Shown: positions 8,733-17,074 of the stretch, in pieces
Layout of the letters: each line of letters starts with the position of its first letter
Numbering within the stretch: the first letter of the stretch is position 1
Assembly: GCF_000622385.1 (NCBI RefSeq)
Contig: NZ_JASD01000008.1
Coordinates: 2,232,001 to 2,296,000 of the forward strand
DNA from: Sulfitobacter noctilucicola
Lineage (GTDB): Bacteria > Pseudomonadota > Alphaproteobacteria > Rhodobacterales > Rhodobacteraceae
DNA length: 64,000 nt
Reading direction: 5' to 3'
Notes under the pieces: generated by a model
The model's database searches: none
Told to the model about the DNA's origin: nothing
Seen by the model: the letters and a program-made list of their open reading frames with translations, nothing else
Position numbers and translations under genes: made by a program

Positions 8733-9536
8733 CTACATAATTTGCGGTTTGCCTCCTTTATCGTCGCGTGCGGCACCCGGATCATCGGTGTTCCAAAGCC
8801 GCGCGATAAAGCGCGCACCGGTTATGCCATCCGCCGCATCCGACACCAGCCAAAGCGCTGGTGCGCACATGATCGAGGGGGACAGCAGATTGCCATCCGC
8901 CCCTTTTTTATCGGGGCCGGGCGGCAACAGATCTGTATCTGCGGCACCTCCCGGCAGAAGAACGTTCACGTCCACACCTGTACCTGCCAAATCAGCAGCC
9001 CAAACCCGCGATGCCGCTTCAAGAAAAGCTTTGCTTGGCCCGTAGGGCGCATAACCTTGTCGCACCATCGTCTGGTCCGAAGTGGAGATGTTGATGATCT
9101 TGCCAAAGCCCTGCGCCATCATATGTGGAACCGCCGCGCGGGCCATCAGGAACGGCCCGTTTACATTGGCATCCACAATGCGCGCCCAAGCCGAGCTGTC
9201 TGCCTCCCAGAACTTGGTGGGACTGGTGTTGAAGGTCTCTGATACAAGGCGCATGCCGATGCCTGCGTTGTTGATCAGAACGTCGATTCTGCCAAATTTA
9301 GCGACGGTTTTTGCCACCGCGTCTTCCGCAGCGTGTTCGTCAGTCACATCAGCAGGCAGCGCGATGGCTTCAGGGCCAAGCTGCGCCAGAGTGTCGTCCA
9401 AAGCATCAGACGCAGCGGCTCCGGTGATCGCCACTTTCGCGCCCGCCTGCGCTAATGCGATGGCCATTTCACGCCCCAACCCGCGTGACCCACCGGTGAT
9501 CAGCACGACCCGATCCTGTACCAAAGGCTGCGTCAT
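8733..9536 (-). CDS. short-chain dehydrogenase/reductase (SDR), second of a pair
   Basis: A 267-residue classical SDR oxidoreductase. It has the cofactor motif TGGSRGLG near residues 14-21, the NNAG motif, and a catalytic Ser with YGPSK (Tyr and Lys). The ATG at 9536 overlaps the stop of the preceding SDR gene (ATGA), which decides the start over longer readings. The C-terminal third is somewhat extended and ends with a charged tail. It probably oxidises a hydroxyl intermediate in the pathway served by this cluster; the substrate is not known. Confidence 0.88.
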   Translation of the reverse strand: MTQPLVQDRVVLITGGSRGLGREMAIALAQAGAKVAITGAAASDALDDTLAQLGPEAIALPADVTDEHAAEDAVAKTVAKFGRIDVLINNAGIGMRLVSETFNTSPTKFWEADSSAWARIVDANVNGPFLMARAAVPHMMAQGFGKIINISTSDQTMVRQGYAPYGPSKAFLEAASRVWAADLAGTGVDVNVLLPGGAADTDLLPPGPDKKGADGNLLSPSIMCAPALWLVSDAADGITGARFIARLWNTDDPGAARDDKGGKPQIM

Positions 9537-10258
9537 GGCATGTATCCTCCGCCGTTGATCCACAAAACCTGTCCGGTCATGAACGCGGCGTCTTGTCCCA
9601 GTAAAAACAAAATTGGGCCCACCACGTCGTCAGGCGTGGCAATGCGCCCCAAAGGCGTGGCCGCCGCCACCGCATCAAGATCGACGGCAGGGGCCGTCTT
9701 GGCGCTGCGTCCTTCGCCGCCACGCAGAAATGCGGTGTCAACCGCACTTGGCCCCACTGCATTGATGCGTACATCCGGTGCGGCCTCCAATGCGAGTGTC
9801 TTTGTCAGGCTGATCATTCCGGCCTTTGCCGCCGCATAAGGCCCAAACCCCGGACGCACATGTGCGCCCAATCCTGAGGCCACATTCACCATGGCCCCTT
9901 TGCGAGAATGGAGCAGGGGTAGTGCTGCCTGAGCTGCCAGAAATGCGCCCCGCAAGTTGCCGGTCATCACCTCGTCAAACGCGTCTAATGGCGTTTTCAC
10001 CAAGGGACCGTGCGGTGACATGAAACCCGCGAGATTCACGAAGCCATCCAGTGGTCCAAGATCTTTAAAGGCATCCGTCACAGACGCGGCATCTGCGATA
10101 TCGATTTCTTTGGACAAAACACCCTTTGGTGGAGGATGCGCCGCGAGGGATGCGGGCAGGTCTAGGATGGTCACATCCCATCCTTCGTACACCGCGCGTG
10201 AGGTCAGGGCCCGACCGATGGCACCGGCACCGCCCAGAATTGCAAGTTTCTGCGTCAT
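9533..10258 (-). CDS. short-chain dehydrogenase/reductase (SDR), first of a pair
   Basis: A 241-residue SDR. The cofactor loop reads GGAGAIG at the N-terminus. The usual NNAG is replaced by NLAG. The catalytic Ser lies in VASGL and the YAAAK motif is intact. The start is set by AGGATAGCG eight bases upstream of ATG 10258, rejecting a longer frame. This is the first gene of the minus-strand operon that continues through the second SDR, the TRAP transporter and the lyase. Its upstream gap holds a GntR-type operator only 27 bases from the start codon. Confidence 0.88.
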   Translation of the reverse strand: MTQKLAILGGAGAIGRALTSRAVYEGWDVTILDLPASLAAHPPPKGVLSKEIDIADAASVTDAFKDLGPLDGFVNLAGFMSPHGPLVKTPLDAFDEVMTGNLRGAFLAAQAALPLLHSRKGAMVNVASGLGAHVRPGFGPYAAAKAGMISLTKTLALEAAPDVRINAVGPSAVDTAFLRGGEGRSAKTAPAVDLDAVAAATPLGRIATPDDVVGPILFLLGQDAAFMTGQVLWINGGGYMP

Positions 10259-10284
10259 AATCGCTATCCTGCTACCTCTGACAG

Positions 10285-10300
10285 ATTTGTCCAGACAAAT
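10285..10300. promoter_or_regulatory. operator-like inverted repeat in divergent gap (site 1)
   Basis: The sequence is ATTTGTC-CA-GACAAAT, two perfect 7-base arms around two bases. The same core occurs at 13272-13287 in another divergent gap. The TTGTC...GACAA form fits operators of HutC/UTRA-type GntR regulators, one of which is encoded at 11565-12308. It lies just upstream of a TTGACC -35 box for the plus-strand gene and overlaps where the minus-strand promoter must be. Binding by the local regulator is inferred. Confidence 0.75.
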
Positions 10301-10305
10301 TTTCC

Positions 10306-10333
10306 TTGACCCTTCCGGCGTCACACGTACCGT
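10306..10333 (+). promoter_or_regulatory. putative promoter of the monooxygenase-gntR operon
   Basis: TTGACC at 10306-10311 is a good -35 box. TACCGT at 10328-10333 is a weak -10 with a 16-base spacer. The operator repeat ends five bases upstream of the -35 box. The -10 match is poor, so the exact position is uncertain. Confidence 0.4.
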
Positions 10334-10360
10334 TAGGGCAGAGCCGCAGGAGGGACATCT

Positions 10361-11557
10361 ATGAAAATCGAAGACCGTGTATTGATCGCCGGGGCAGGTC
10401 CTGTCGGATTGGTCGCTGCTGTTTCCCTTGTCGAGAACGGCATTCCCGTCACCGTACTGGAGGCGTCTGCCGATCTTGCAGTGGACCTGCGTGCCTCAAC
10501 CTTCCACCCGCCGACGATCGATTTTCTGGACCGTCTGGGCCTTGCCGACGGATTGATCGCACGCGGTATCAAATGTCCGCTGTGGCAGTTCCGCGATCGC
10601 AAAGAGGGCGAAGTGGCGACATTTGATTTGGGCATTTTGAAGGATGAGACAAACCATCCCTACCGTTTGCAGGCTGAACAGTGGAAACTGACCGAAGCGG
10701 CCCGCGCGCGTCTTGAGGGTGATCCAAACGCCGATCTGATTACCGACATCGTTGTCGAAGAGGTCGCACAGGATGCGGACAGCGTGACAGTTACGGCTCG
10801 TCGCAAAACCGGTGAGGTTGAAAAGTTTCGGGCGGCTTACCTCATTGGCGCGGACGGGGCACGCTCAACCGTGCGCAAATCCACCGGTGTCGAATTTCCG
10901 GGTTTGACGATCCCCGAGATTTTCTTGTCGCTTTCGACCCCGTTTCGCTATGATGAGGCGATCGAGGGGCTTGCGGACATTTGCTATATCTCGGACCCCG
11001 AAGAATGGCTGGTGCTGCTGCGCACGCCAACGCTTTGGCGTGTTCTTTTTCCGACGGACCCCAACCTGAGCGATGAGGAAATCCTTGATCCTGCTCGGAT
11101 CGAACAACGGATGCAGGATTTGCTGCCCGGAGAACCCTATGAAATTGCGCATAAAACGGCCTACCGTGTACATGAACGTGTAGCCGAGCAATATGTGCAT
11201 GGCCGCATCTTTCTGGCCGGTGACGCGGCACATTTGAACAATCCGTTGGGTGGTATGGGCATGAATGGCGGTATCCACGATGCGGTCAATCTGGCCGATA
11301 AGCTGACGCAGGTCTGGCAGGGAGCGTCGATTGATCTGATGGGCCGCTACAACAGACAGCGCCGTAAGGTGGCGATCGAAACGGTGCAGGCACAAGCGCT
11401 GCGCAACCGCGCTGTGCTGAACGAAACCGATCCCGCAAAGCGACAAGCTTACCATGATGAACTGCGTGCGACGGTGGATGATCCACAAAAACATATGGCT
11501 TACGTAATGCGTTCTTCGATGATCCAGTCTTTGCGCGATCTTGAGGATGTGTCATAG
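10361..11557 (+). CDS. FAD-dependent monooxygenase (aromatic hydroxylase type)
   Basis: A 398-residue class A flavoprotein monooxygenase of the PheA/TfdB/UbiH-like FAD_binding_3 family. It shows GAGPVG at residues 11-16 for FAD ADP-ribosyl binding, the GADGARS motif near residue 165 and the GDAAH motif near residue 286. It would hydroxylate an aromatic or heteroaromatic substrate using NAD(P)H and O2. GGAGGGA eight bases upstream supports ATG 10361. It is transcribed away from the SDR-TRAP operon and is followed by the gntR gene. The substrate is unknown. Confidence 0.88.
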   Translation: MKIEDRVLIAGAGPVGLVAAVSLVENGIPVTVLEASADLAVDLRASTFHPPTIDFLDRLGLADGLIARGIKCPLWQFRDRKEGEVATFDLGILKDETNHPYRLQAEQWKLTEAARARLEGDPNADLITDIVVEEVAQDADSVTVTARRKTGEVEKFRAAYLIGADGARSTVRKSTGVEFPGLTIPEIFLSLSTPFRYDEAIEGLADICYISDPEEWLVLLRTPTLWRVLFPTDPNLSDEEILDPARIEQRMQDLLPGEPYEIAHKTAYRVHERVAEQYVHGRIFLAGDAAHLNNPLGGMGMNGGIHDAVNLADKLTQVWQGASIDLMGRYNRQRRKVAIETVQAQALRNRAVLNETDPAKRQAYHDELRATVDDPQKHMAYVMRSSMIQSLRDLEDVS

Positions 11558-11564
11558 CAGCAGG

Positions 11565-12308
11565 ATGTCCTCCACTGAGCGCACCCGCAAAACGCCACGC
11601 TACCTCGAAGTCTTCAAACTGATCCGCGCCGATATCGACACCGGCAAGGTCAAGGTCGGCGACCTGCTGCCCAGTGAAGCCAGCCTTTGTGCCCGCTTTG
11701 ATGTCTCGCGTTTCACTGTACGCGAAGCTTTGCGCCGGCTTCAGGCGGATGGAATGGTGTCGCGCACCCAAGGGGCAGGGAGCCGCGTTCTGCGCACCAC
11801 GCCTTCGGGCGTCTATGTCCAGAACTACCGTTCGGTGTCAGAGCTGTCGCAATATGCGGCAGAGACGACGCTTGATCTGCTCAAATCCGAAGACACGATC
11901 CTTGATGCAGACATGGCAGTGCGTCTGGGCCGGACCGAAGGGGAAGAATGGGCTCTGCTGACCGGCTTGCGTCGCACGTCAGAAGGGACCGCACTTGCCC
12001 TTGTCGAAAGCTATGTGCCCGCAAGGTTCAAGGATATTGCGGCTGAGCTGGCGCAGGGCGAGGGGGCCATTCACATAGGACTTGCCGAAGCCGCCGGTAC
12101 CGCCATTAGCCATGCCGAACAGGAAACCCAAGCGCTACCGGCCCCGTATCATGTGGCAGATGCGCTAGACCTTCCTGAACACACGCCCGTGCTGCGCATC
12201 TTGCGCCATTACATAAGTGGTGAGGGGCTCTTGATCGCTTCGTTCAACTGGCATCGTGGCGGTGACAGCTACATCCACCGCACGCGAATCACGCTGGAGG
12301 CAGAGTGA
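11565..12308 (+). CDS. GntR family regulator with UTRA domain
   Basis: A 247-residue regulator. The N-terminal winged helix (about residues 10-75) contains LLPSEASLCARFDVSR followed by TVREALRRL, the canonical GntR motif. The rest matches the UTRA ligand-binding domain of the HutC subfamily and ends with SYIHRTRITLE. It lies seven bases after the monooxygenase gene, so it is probably cotranscribed and autoregulated through the operator at 10285. The start is uncertain: 11547 and 11541 are in-frame alternatives, and no start has ideal ribosome-site spacing. Confidence 0.88.
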   Translation: MSSTERTRKTPRYLEVFKLIRADIDTGKVKVGDLLPSEASLCARFDVSRFTVREALRRLQADGMVSRTQGAGSRVLRTTPSGVYVQNYRSVSELSQYAAETTLDLLKSEDTILDADMAVRLGRTEGEEWALLTGLRRTSEGTALALVESYVPARFKDIAAELAQGEGAIHIGLAEAAGTAISHAEQETQALPAPYHVADALDLPEHTPVLRILRHYISGEGLLIASFNWHRGGDSYIHRTRITLEAE

Positions 12309-12316
12309 CGAACCTG

Positions 12317-13174
12317 TCAGCCCTGCGCCCATTTGCGATCAAATTCCCAGACATCCTCAAACCCCATCAGCTTGCTGAAGGCTTCGAAATCTTCAAGCTT
12401 GGCCCCTGACACATCGCCCTTTTCGGCAAGTGTTCCGTAGGCGTCCTTGAGCGCCTGACCAACCGCAAGAAAACCCAGGGCAGGGTGGATGCCGATGGCG
12501 AAGCCCAGACGCGCCAACTCGTCAGAAGGCAGCACAGGCGTCATTCCGCCCGACACCATATTTGCTAGTGTCGGCACGCCGATACGGTCTGTGATCAGCT
12601 TCATTTCATCGACGGATTCCGGCGCTTCGACAAAGACCACGTCGGCACCGGCACTGGCGTATGCTTCGCCGCGGCGCAGGGCTTCGTCCAGGCCCAGTGT
12701 GGTGCGGCTGTCGGTGCGGGCGATGATCAGTAAATCTGCGCTCGACCGTGCGTCGCATGCGACCCGTATCTTGGAGACCATGTCTTTCATCGGGACCACG
12801 CTGCGGCCCGGCGTATGCCCGCATTTCTTTGGGTATTCCTGGTCTTCGATCTGGATGGCGGTCACACCTGCGGCCTCGTATCCGCGCACCGTGTGGCGCA
12901 CGTTCAGCAAGCCGCCGTAGCCTGTGTCGGCATCTGCGATAACGGGCGTCGATGATCCCTGAACGATCTGGCGGATGCGGCTTTCCATGTCGGTATAGGT
13001 CATGATCCCCGCGTCCGGCAGACCCATATGAGAGGCTGCCAGCCCGTACCCCGTCACGTAGAGCGCAGAAAAACCCATCCGGTCCGCCACCAGAGTCGAG
13101 ATCATGTCGAATACACCGGGCGCGGTGATGAACGCGCCTGCGTCCAGCATCTGTCTGAGTTTCGGGTCGGCCAT
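12317..13174 (-). CDS. isocitrate lyase/PEP mutase family enzyme (copy 2)
   Basis: A 285-residue enzyme of the same superfamily as the gene at 4919. DADTGYG (81-87), IEDQ (109-112) and KKCGHTPGR (catalytic Cys at 118) are intact. ATG 13174 is preceded by GGGAGA at good spacing and gives the usual family length; longer frames add only leader sequence. It is clearly diverged from copy 1, so a distinct substrate is likely. It may cleave a 2-methylisocitrate- or dimethylmalate-like compound. It is transcribed from the palindromic promoter region at 13263-13296 and is tail to tail with gntR. Confidence 0.85.
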   Translation of the reverse strand: MADPKLRQMLDAGAFITAPGVFDMISTLVADRMGFSALYVTGYGLAASHMGLPDAGIMTYTDMESRIRQIVQGSSTPVIADADTGYGGLLNVRHTVRGYEAAGVTAIQIEDQEYPKKCGHTPGRSVVPMKDMVSKIRVACDARSSADLLIIARTDSRTTLGLDEALRRGEAYASAGADVVFVEAPESVDEMKLITDRIGVPTLANMVSGGMTPVLPSDELARLGFAIGIHPALGFLAVGQALKDAYGTLAEKGDVSGAKLEDFEAFSKLMGFEDVWEFDRKWAQG

Positions 13175-13262
13175 CTCTATGTCTCCCAACATCATTGCGA
13201 AGGTGATTAATCCTGCGGCACATCGCCGGATTTCTTCTCTGCATAATGGGGGAGACGATCCC

Positions 13263-13296
13263 GCGTCAATAATTTGTCCAGACAAATTCTTGACGC
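13263..13296. promoter_or_regulatory. 34-bp palindromic operator with divergent -35 boxes (site 2)
   Basis: The core AATTTGTC-CA-GACAAATT (13271-13288) matches site 1. Beyond it the symmetry continues: GCGTCAA at 13263-13269 pairs with TTGACGC at 13290-13296. Both flanks are therefore outward-facing TTGACG -35 boxes with the operator exactly between them. One bound regulator dimer could control both directions. On the plus strand TCTTAT at 13313-13318 fits a -10 with a 17-base spacer. Confidence 0.78.
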
Positions 13297-13353
13297 AGAG
13301 GCAAATGCTGTATCTTATCGTTGAAAAGGTGTTGTGAAAGCAGGGGAACCGCA

Positions 13354-14100
13354 ATGTCAAAGGACGCAAGAGGATGGCGCTGTAAGTTTGCGGTGGTTGC
13401 TCCGTCGACGAACACAATCGTCCAGCCGGACATGGATGACTTTCGTGTGCGGGGCGTCACAAATCACTTTGGCCGGATCTATGTTCCCAATATGAAAGTC
13501 GGCAATGACGAGGAATTCGTAGCACTTGTCGATGCCATTGGTGCCACGCTTTACGACGCGGTCGACCGCTGCACTACGTCGGAGCCTGACTATTTGATCA
13601 TGGGCATGTCCGCGCTGATGTTCTGGGACGGCCGTGCCGCATCTGAAAAACGGATGCAGGAATTATCGGATCATTGCGGGCTGCAAGTCTCAGCAGGGTC
13701 ATTCGCTTGCGAGGCGGCGCTTAACCTGACGGGTGCAAAGCGGATTGCGGTCATATCCCCCTATTTCCCGATCTCGGATAAGAACGTGACACTGTTCTTT
13801 CAGGACTGCGGTTTCGAGGTTGTCCGCTTTCGTGGATTGAAATGTTCAAGCCCCGTGGCGATTGCACAGGTGCAGGAAGATACTCTGCGCGCCCATGTGG
13901 CTGAGATGGATGGCGACGATGTGGACGCTTTTGTTCAGGTGGGCACCAACCTGAGCATGTGTGCACTCAGCACCGAGCTTGAAGCCGAATACGGAAAGCC
14001 ATTCGTGGCGATCAACGCGGCAACGTATTGGCACGCCTTGCGTGCCATGGGGATCAATGACCAGTTTTCCGGCCACGGTCCTTTGTTCGAAAAACACTAA
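13354..14100 (+). CDS. arylmalonate decarboxylase/maleate isomerase-like protein (Asp/Glu racemase superfamily)
   Basis: A 248-residue protein that resembles maleate cis-trans isomerase and arylmalonate decarboxylase. The N-terminal APSTNTIVQPD strand-loop and the two half-domains are recognisable. At the first catalytic position it has GMS (84-86), like the Gly of arylmalonate decarboxylase. At the second it reads VGTNLSM (196-202), where the family usually has Cys; the nearest Cys is 203. So neither standard catalytic Cys is present. AGGGGA supports ATG 13354. It is the first gene of an operon with a TAXI TRAP transporter. The reaction is unknown. Confidence 0.8.
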   Translation: MSKDARGWRCKFAVVAPSTNTIVQPDMDDFRVRGVTNHFGRIYVPNMKVGNDEEFVALVDAIGATLYDAVDRCTTSEPDYLIMGMSALMFWDGRAASEKRMQELSDHCGLQVSAGSFACEAALNLTGAKRIAVISPYFPISDKNVTLFFQDCGFEVVRFRGLKCSSPVAIAQVQEDTLRAHVAEMDGDDVDAFVQVGTNLSMCALSTELEAEYGKPFVAINAATYWHALRAMGINDQFSGHGPLFEKH

Positions 14101-14122
14101 TATAAAAACAGGGAGAAATAAT

Positions 14123-15067
14123 ATGTCATTCAAGTATTTAGCAGGCGTCACAGTTGCGCTGACCCTTGGTGCGACCGCCGTCGCCGCCGAACTTGCGGCG
14201 CTGGGCTCCACCGCGCGGGGCGGCACAAGCCAGATCGGCCGTTCCCTTTCGGCGGCAATCTCCGAAGCGGGCGATCTACAGATGCGACCGCAGGAACTGG
14301 CGAATACCGCCGACTATATTCCGCTGGTCAATGCCGGTGAGATCGAATTCGGCATCGCGAACGTGGTTCAGCTGACCTATGCGATCACCGGCACCGGCAT
14401 GTCGGAAGGACGCCCGAACGATAACCTGCAGATGGTTGCCACGCTGATGCCGTTTCGCAGTGCCTACATTGTGCGCAAGGATAGCGACATCCAGACCCTC
14501 GCTGACCTGAAGGGTAAGCGGGTTCCGGTTTTCGCGGACAAAGCATTGGGCGACTATGTGACTCGTGGATATTTTGCCAATCAGGACATGAGCCTTGATG
14601 ACGTCGAAGGCGTCGCGGTGCCGAACTTCCCGCGTATGTGGGCCAGCTTTGCCGAAGGCTCCGCCGATGTGGCCATCGTTGTTGTAGGTGCCGGTAACAG
14701 TCGTGAATACGATGCATCTTTTGGCATTCGCTATCTCTCCTTCGATGATAGCCCCGAAGCGCTTGAGCGGATGCGGGCTTTGTTGCCGCAAAACTATTTG
14801 CAGGAAATGCCTGCAGGCAGCGTTCCGGGCATCGAGAAGCCGACGAATGTGAACGTCTTTGACTACACCCTGTTTGCGGGCAAGGACGTCTCTGAGGACA
14901 TGGTCTATGACGCCGTGAAAGCGATCTGGGAAAAAGAAGCAGACCTGCTGGCCGGCGGTCCTTTCTGGAACGGGTTCACCAAAGAAATAATGAGCAAGGA
15001 CGTAGGGCTTGAGTATCACCCCGGTGCAATCAAGTTTTACAAGGAAATGGGCGTCTGGCCTGAATAG
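14123..15067 (+). CDS. TAXI-family TRAP transporter solute-binding protein
   Basis: A 314-residue exported binding protein. A signal peptide of about 22 residues ends at AVAA. The TAXI family is indicated by the opening AALGSTARGGTSQIGRSLS, the PQELANTADYIPLVNAGEIEFGIAN-type region near residues 55-79 and the C-terminal GAIKFYKEMGVWPE. TAXI systems commonly take up glutamate or other dicarboxylate-like acids. GGGAGA supports ATG 14123. It follows the isomerase-like gene by 22 bases and pairs with the fused permease downstream. Confidence 0.9.
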   Translation: MSFKYLAGVTVALTLGATAVAAELAALGSTARGGTSQIGRSLSAAISEAGDLQMRPQELANTADYIPLVNAGEIEFGIANVVQLTYAITGTGMSEGRPNDNLQMVATLMPFRSAYIVRKDSDIQTLADLKGKRVPVFADKALGDYVTRGYFANQDMSLDDVEGVAVPNFPRMWASFAEGSADVAIVVVGAGNSREYDASFGIRYLSFDDSPEALERMRALLPQNYLQEMPAGSVPGIEKPTNVNVFDYTLFAGKDVSEDMVYDAVKAIWEKEADLLAGGPFWNGFTKEIMSKDVGLEYHPGAIKFYKEMGVWPE

Positions 15068-15082
15068 AAAGGTCTCTGACCG

Positions 15083-16972
15083 GTGAGCGATCAGTCCTCT
15101 CAAACCGCCCGGCGTATTAGTCTGTCCGTTCCGGGCATTCTGGCGGCGCTAATCACGCTTACCTCTGTCTTCTGGTCCTCGGGGGCACCCCTGTGGATCG
15201 GTTGGCGGGTCTATTCGGAACAGGTGCTGATCTGCGCACTGGCCTTTGCTATGGCGGTGGCTTTTCTGACCCGCCCGTCTGGCCCGAAATGGGTGTCGCG
15301 CGGGGCGGCAGTCGCTTCGCTCTGCTTTGGCGCATGGCTTTCCGCAAGATTCCCCACGCTGTCTGAGAACGTGTTTTACCACCCGACAGAGGCGTTGATT
15401 GTATCGGTCATCGGCTTTGTCCTGCTGCTGGAGGCGGTCCGCCGCACCATGGGATGGAGCCTGATTGTCATCCTTGGCTGTGTGTCTCTCTACGCACTTT
15501 TCTCAAGCAACTTCTCTGGCCCGTTGCAAAGCCGTTCGATCGCGCCGGACCGACTGCTTACATTTCTGATGCTCGACAGCGCGTCGCTCGCCGGGGCCGC
15601 ACTGTCTATCGCTGTGGCGGTGGTGGTGCCGTTCCTCATATTGTCACAACTGCTGCTCGCCACTGGCGGATCGGCGTTCTTCTCTGATCTGTCACTTGCG
15701 CTTGCCGGACACCGCCGTGGCGGGGCAGGCAAGATCGCAATCCTTGGCTCCGCGTTTTTCGGCTCCGTTTCTGGCAGCGCTGTGTCCAATGTGGCCTCTA
15801 CAGGCGCAATCACGATCCCGATGATGAAGGATTGCGGCTACCAACCGAAAACCGCAGGCGCGATTGAGGCTGCGGCCTCGACCGGGGGGCAACTCATGCC
15901 TCCCATCATGGGGGCGGCGGCGTTCCTCTTGGCCGAAAACCTGCAAGCGAGTTACGTCGACGTGATGCTTGCAGCGCTCATCCCCTCTATTCTCTATTAT
16001 TTCAGCCTATTCGCCTTTGCTGATCTTGAAGCGGGCAGGCGCAACATCTCCCCCGTCGCCAAAGACCGCATCCCGTCTAAGGGCAGTGTGCTGCGTAAAG
16101 GATGGTACGTCTTTGCACCCTTTGTTGTGCTTCTGGTGGGGCTTTTCGCCTTCAACCTGCGCCCTGAGACATCCGCGCTTGTCGCGATCATTGTGCTGTT
16201 GGGATTGTCGCTGGTGCTGACCTACGATGGCAGTAAACTGAACCTCAGAATACTGCTTGATGTCATCGTCACATCCGGTCGTGCCGCTGTCGAAATCATC
16301 CTGATTTGCGCCATCGCGGGCATGATTATCGGCCTTGTTGCGCGCTCCGGTCTGTCCTTCGGGCTTGGCTTTTTCCTCGTTCAGCTTGGCCAGTCCAGCC
16401 TGCTGTTGCTGCTGGTTGTCACAGCACTTGTCTGCATCGTTATGGGCATGGGGCTGCCGACCGTCGGGGTATACCTGCTGCTGGCATCGCTCGCCGCGCC
16501 GCCTCTGGTAGAGCTTGGTCTGCAGCCCATGGCAGCACATCTTTTCGTGCTCTATTTCGGGATGCTGTCGATGTTGACCCCGCCTGTTGCCATCGCCGCG
16601 TTTGTGGCGGCAAACATGGCCAAGGCACCGCCCATGGCCACCGGCATAGAAGCTGTACGCATTGCATGGCCTGCCTACGCCATCCCGTTCTTCTTTGCGG
16701 CATCGCCTGCGTTGCTGTTTGACGGCCCGCTGTGGCTTGTCGCGGTGACAGGCGTCAAGGCGGCAGTTGGTGTCTATGCGACCACAGGTGCCATCACCGG
16801 CTTTATCAGCCGCCGGTTATCTTCGCCCGAGCGCGTGATTATTGCCCTCGCAGGTATCGCAATCCTGTGCCCGTGGGAGGTCTTTGACGGCGCAATGTGG
16901 CTGAATGCAGTAGGGATCGGTGCGGCGCTCGCAGTCGTAATGCTGACCCCGAGACGTGTGGCGACTGACTAG
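15083..16972 (+). CDS. TAXI-type TRAP transporter fused permease
   Basis: A 629-residue polytopic membrane protein in which the small (4TM) and large (12TM) permeases are fused, as is usual for TAXI systems. The DctM-like motif FGSVSGSAVSNVASTGAITIP lies around residues 228-248 and GGQLMPPIMGAAAFL near 270. GTG 15083 is preceded by AAAGG. Only 15 bases separate it from the binding-protein gene, so the pair is one unit. It provides the second, independent uptake route of this cluster. Confidence 0.92.
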   Translation: MSDQSSQTARRISLSVPGILAALITLTSVFWSSGAPLWIGWRVYSEQVLICALAFAMAVAFLTRPSGPKWVSRGAAVASLCFGAWLSARFPTLSENVFYHPTEALIVSVIGFVLLLEAVRRTMGWSLIVILGCVSLYALFSSNFSGPLQSRSIAPDRLLTFLMLDSASLAGAALSIAVAVVVPFLILSQLLLATGGSAFFSDLSLALAGHRRGGAGKIAILGSAFFGSVSGSAVSNVASTGAITIPMMKDCGYQPKTAGAIEAAASTGGQLMPPIMGAAAFLLAENLQASYVDVMLAALIPSILYYFSLFAFADLEAGRRNISPVAKDRIPSKGSVLRKGWYVFAPFVVLLVGLFAFNLRPETSALVAIIVLLGLSLVLTYDGSKLNLRILLDVIVTSGRAAVEIILICAIAGMIIGLVARSGLSFGLGFFLVQLGQSSLLLLLVVTALVCIVMGMGLPTVGVYLLLASLAAPPLVELGLQPMAAHLFVLYFGMLSMLTPPVAIAAFVAANMAKAPPMATGIEAVRIAWPAYAIPFFFAASPALLFDGPLWLVAVTGVKAAVGVYATTGAITGFISRRLSSPERVIIALAGIAILCPWEVFDGAMWLNAVGIGAALAVVMLTPRRVATD

Positions 16973-16992
16973 AGGTAGGACGGCCATGCAGA

Positions 16993-17022
16993 AGTGCGCA
17001 GGCCTTTTGTGCGCGTGTTTTT
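16993..17022 (+). terminator. possible terminator after the TAXI permease
   Basis: GCGCA (16996-17000) and TGCGC (17010-17014) form a short stem. Three bases later a run of five T follows at 17018-17022. The stem is only five bases and the fit is weak. A longer-range inverted repeat AGGCCCAG/CTGGGCCT (17024-17031 and 17057-17064) follows. Confidence 0.35.
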
Positions 17023-17074
17023 AAGGCCCAGTTGGTCAACAATCAATGGCGATCCGCTGGGCCTGATCTTTCAA

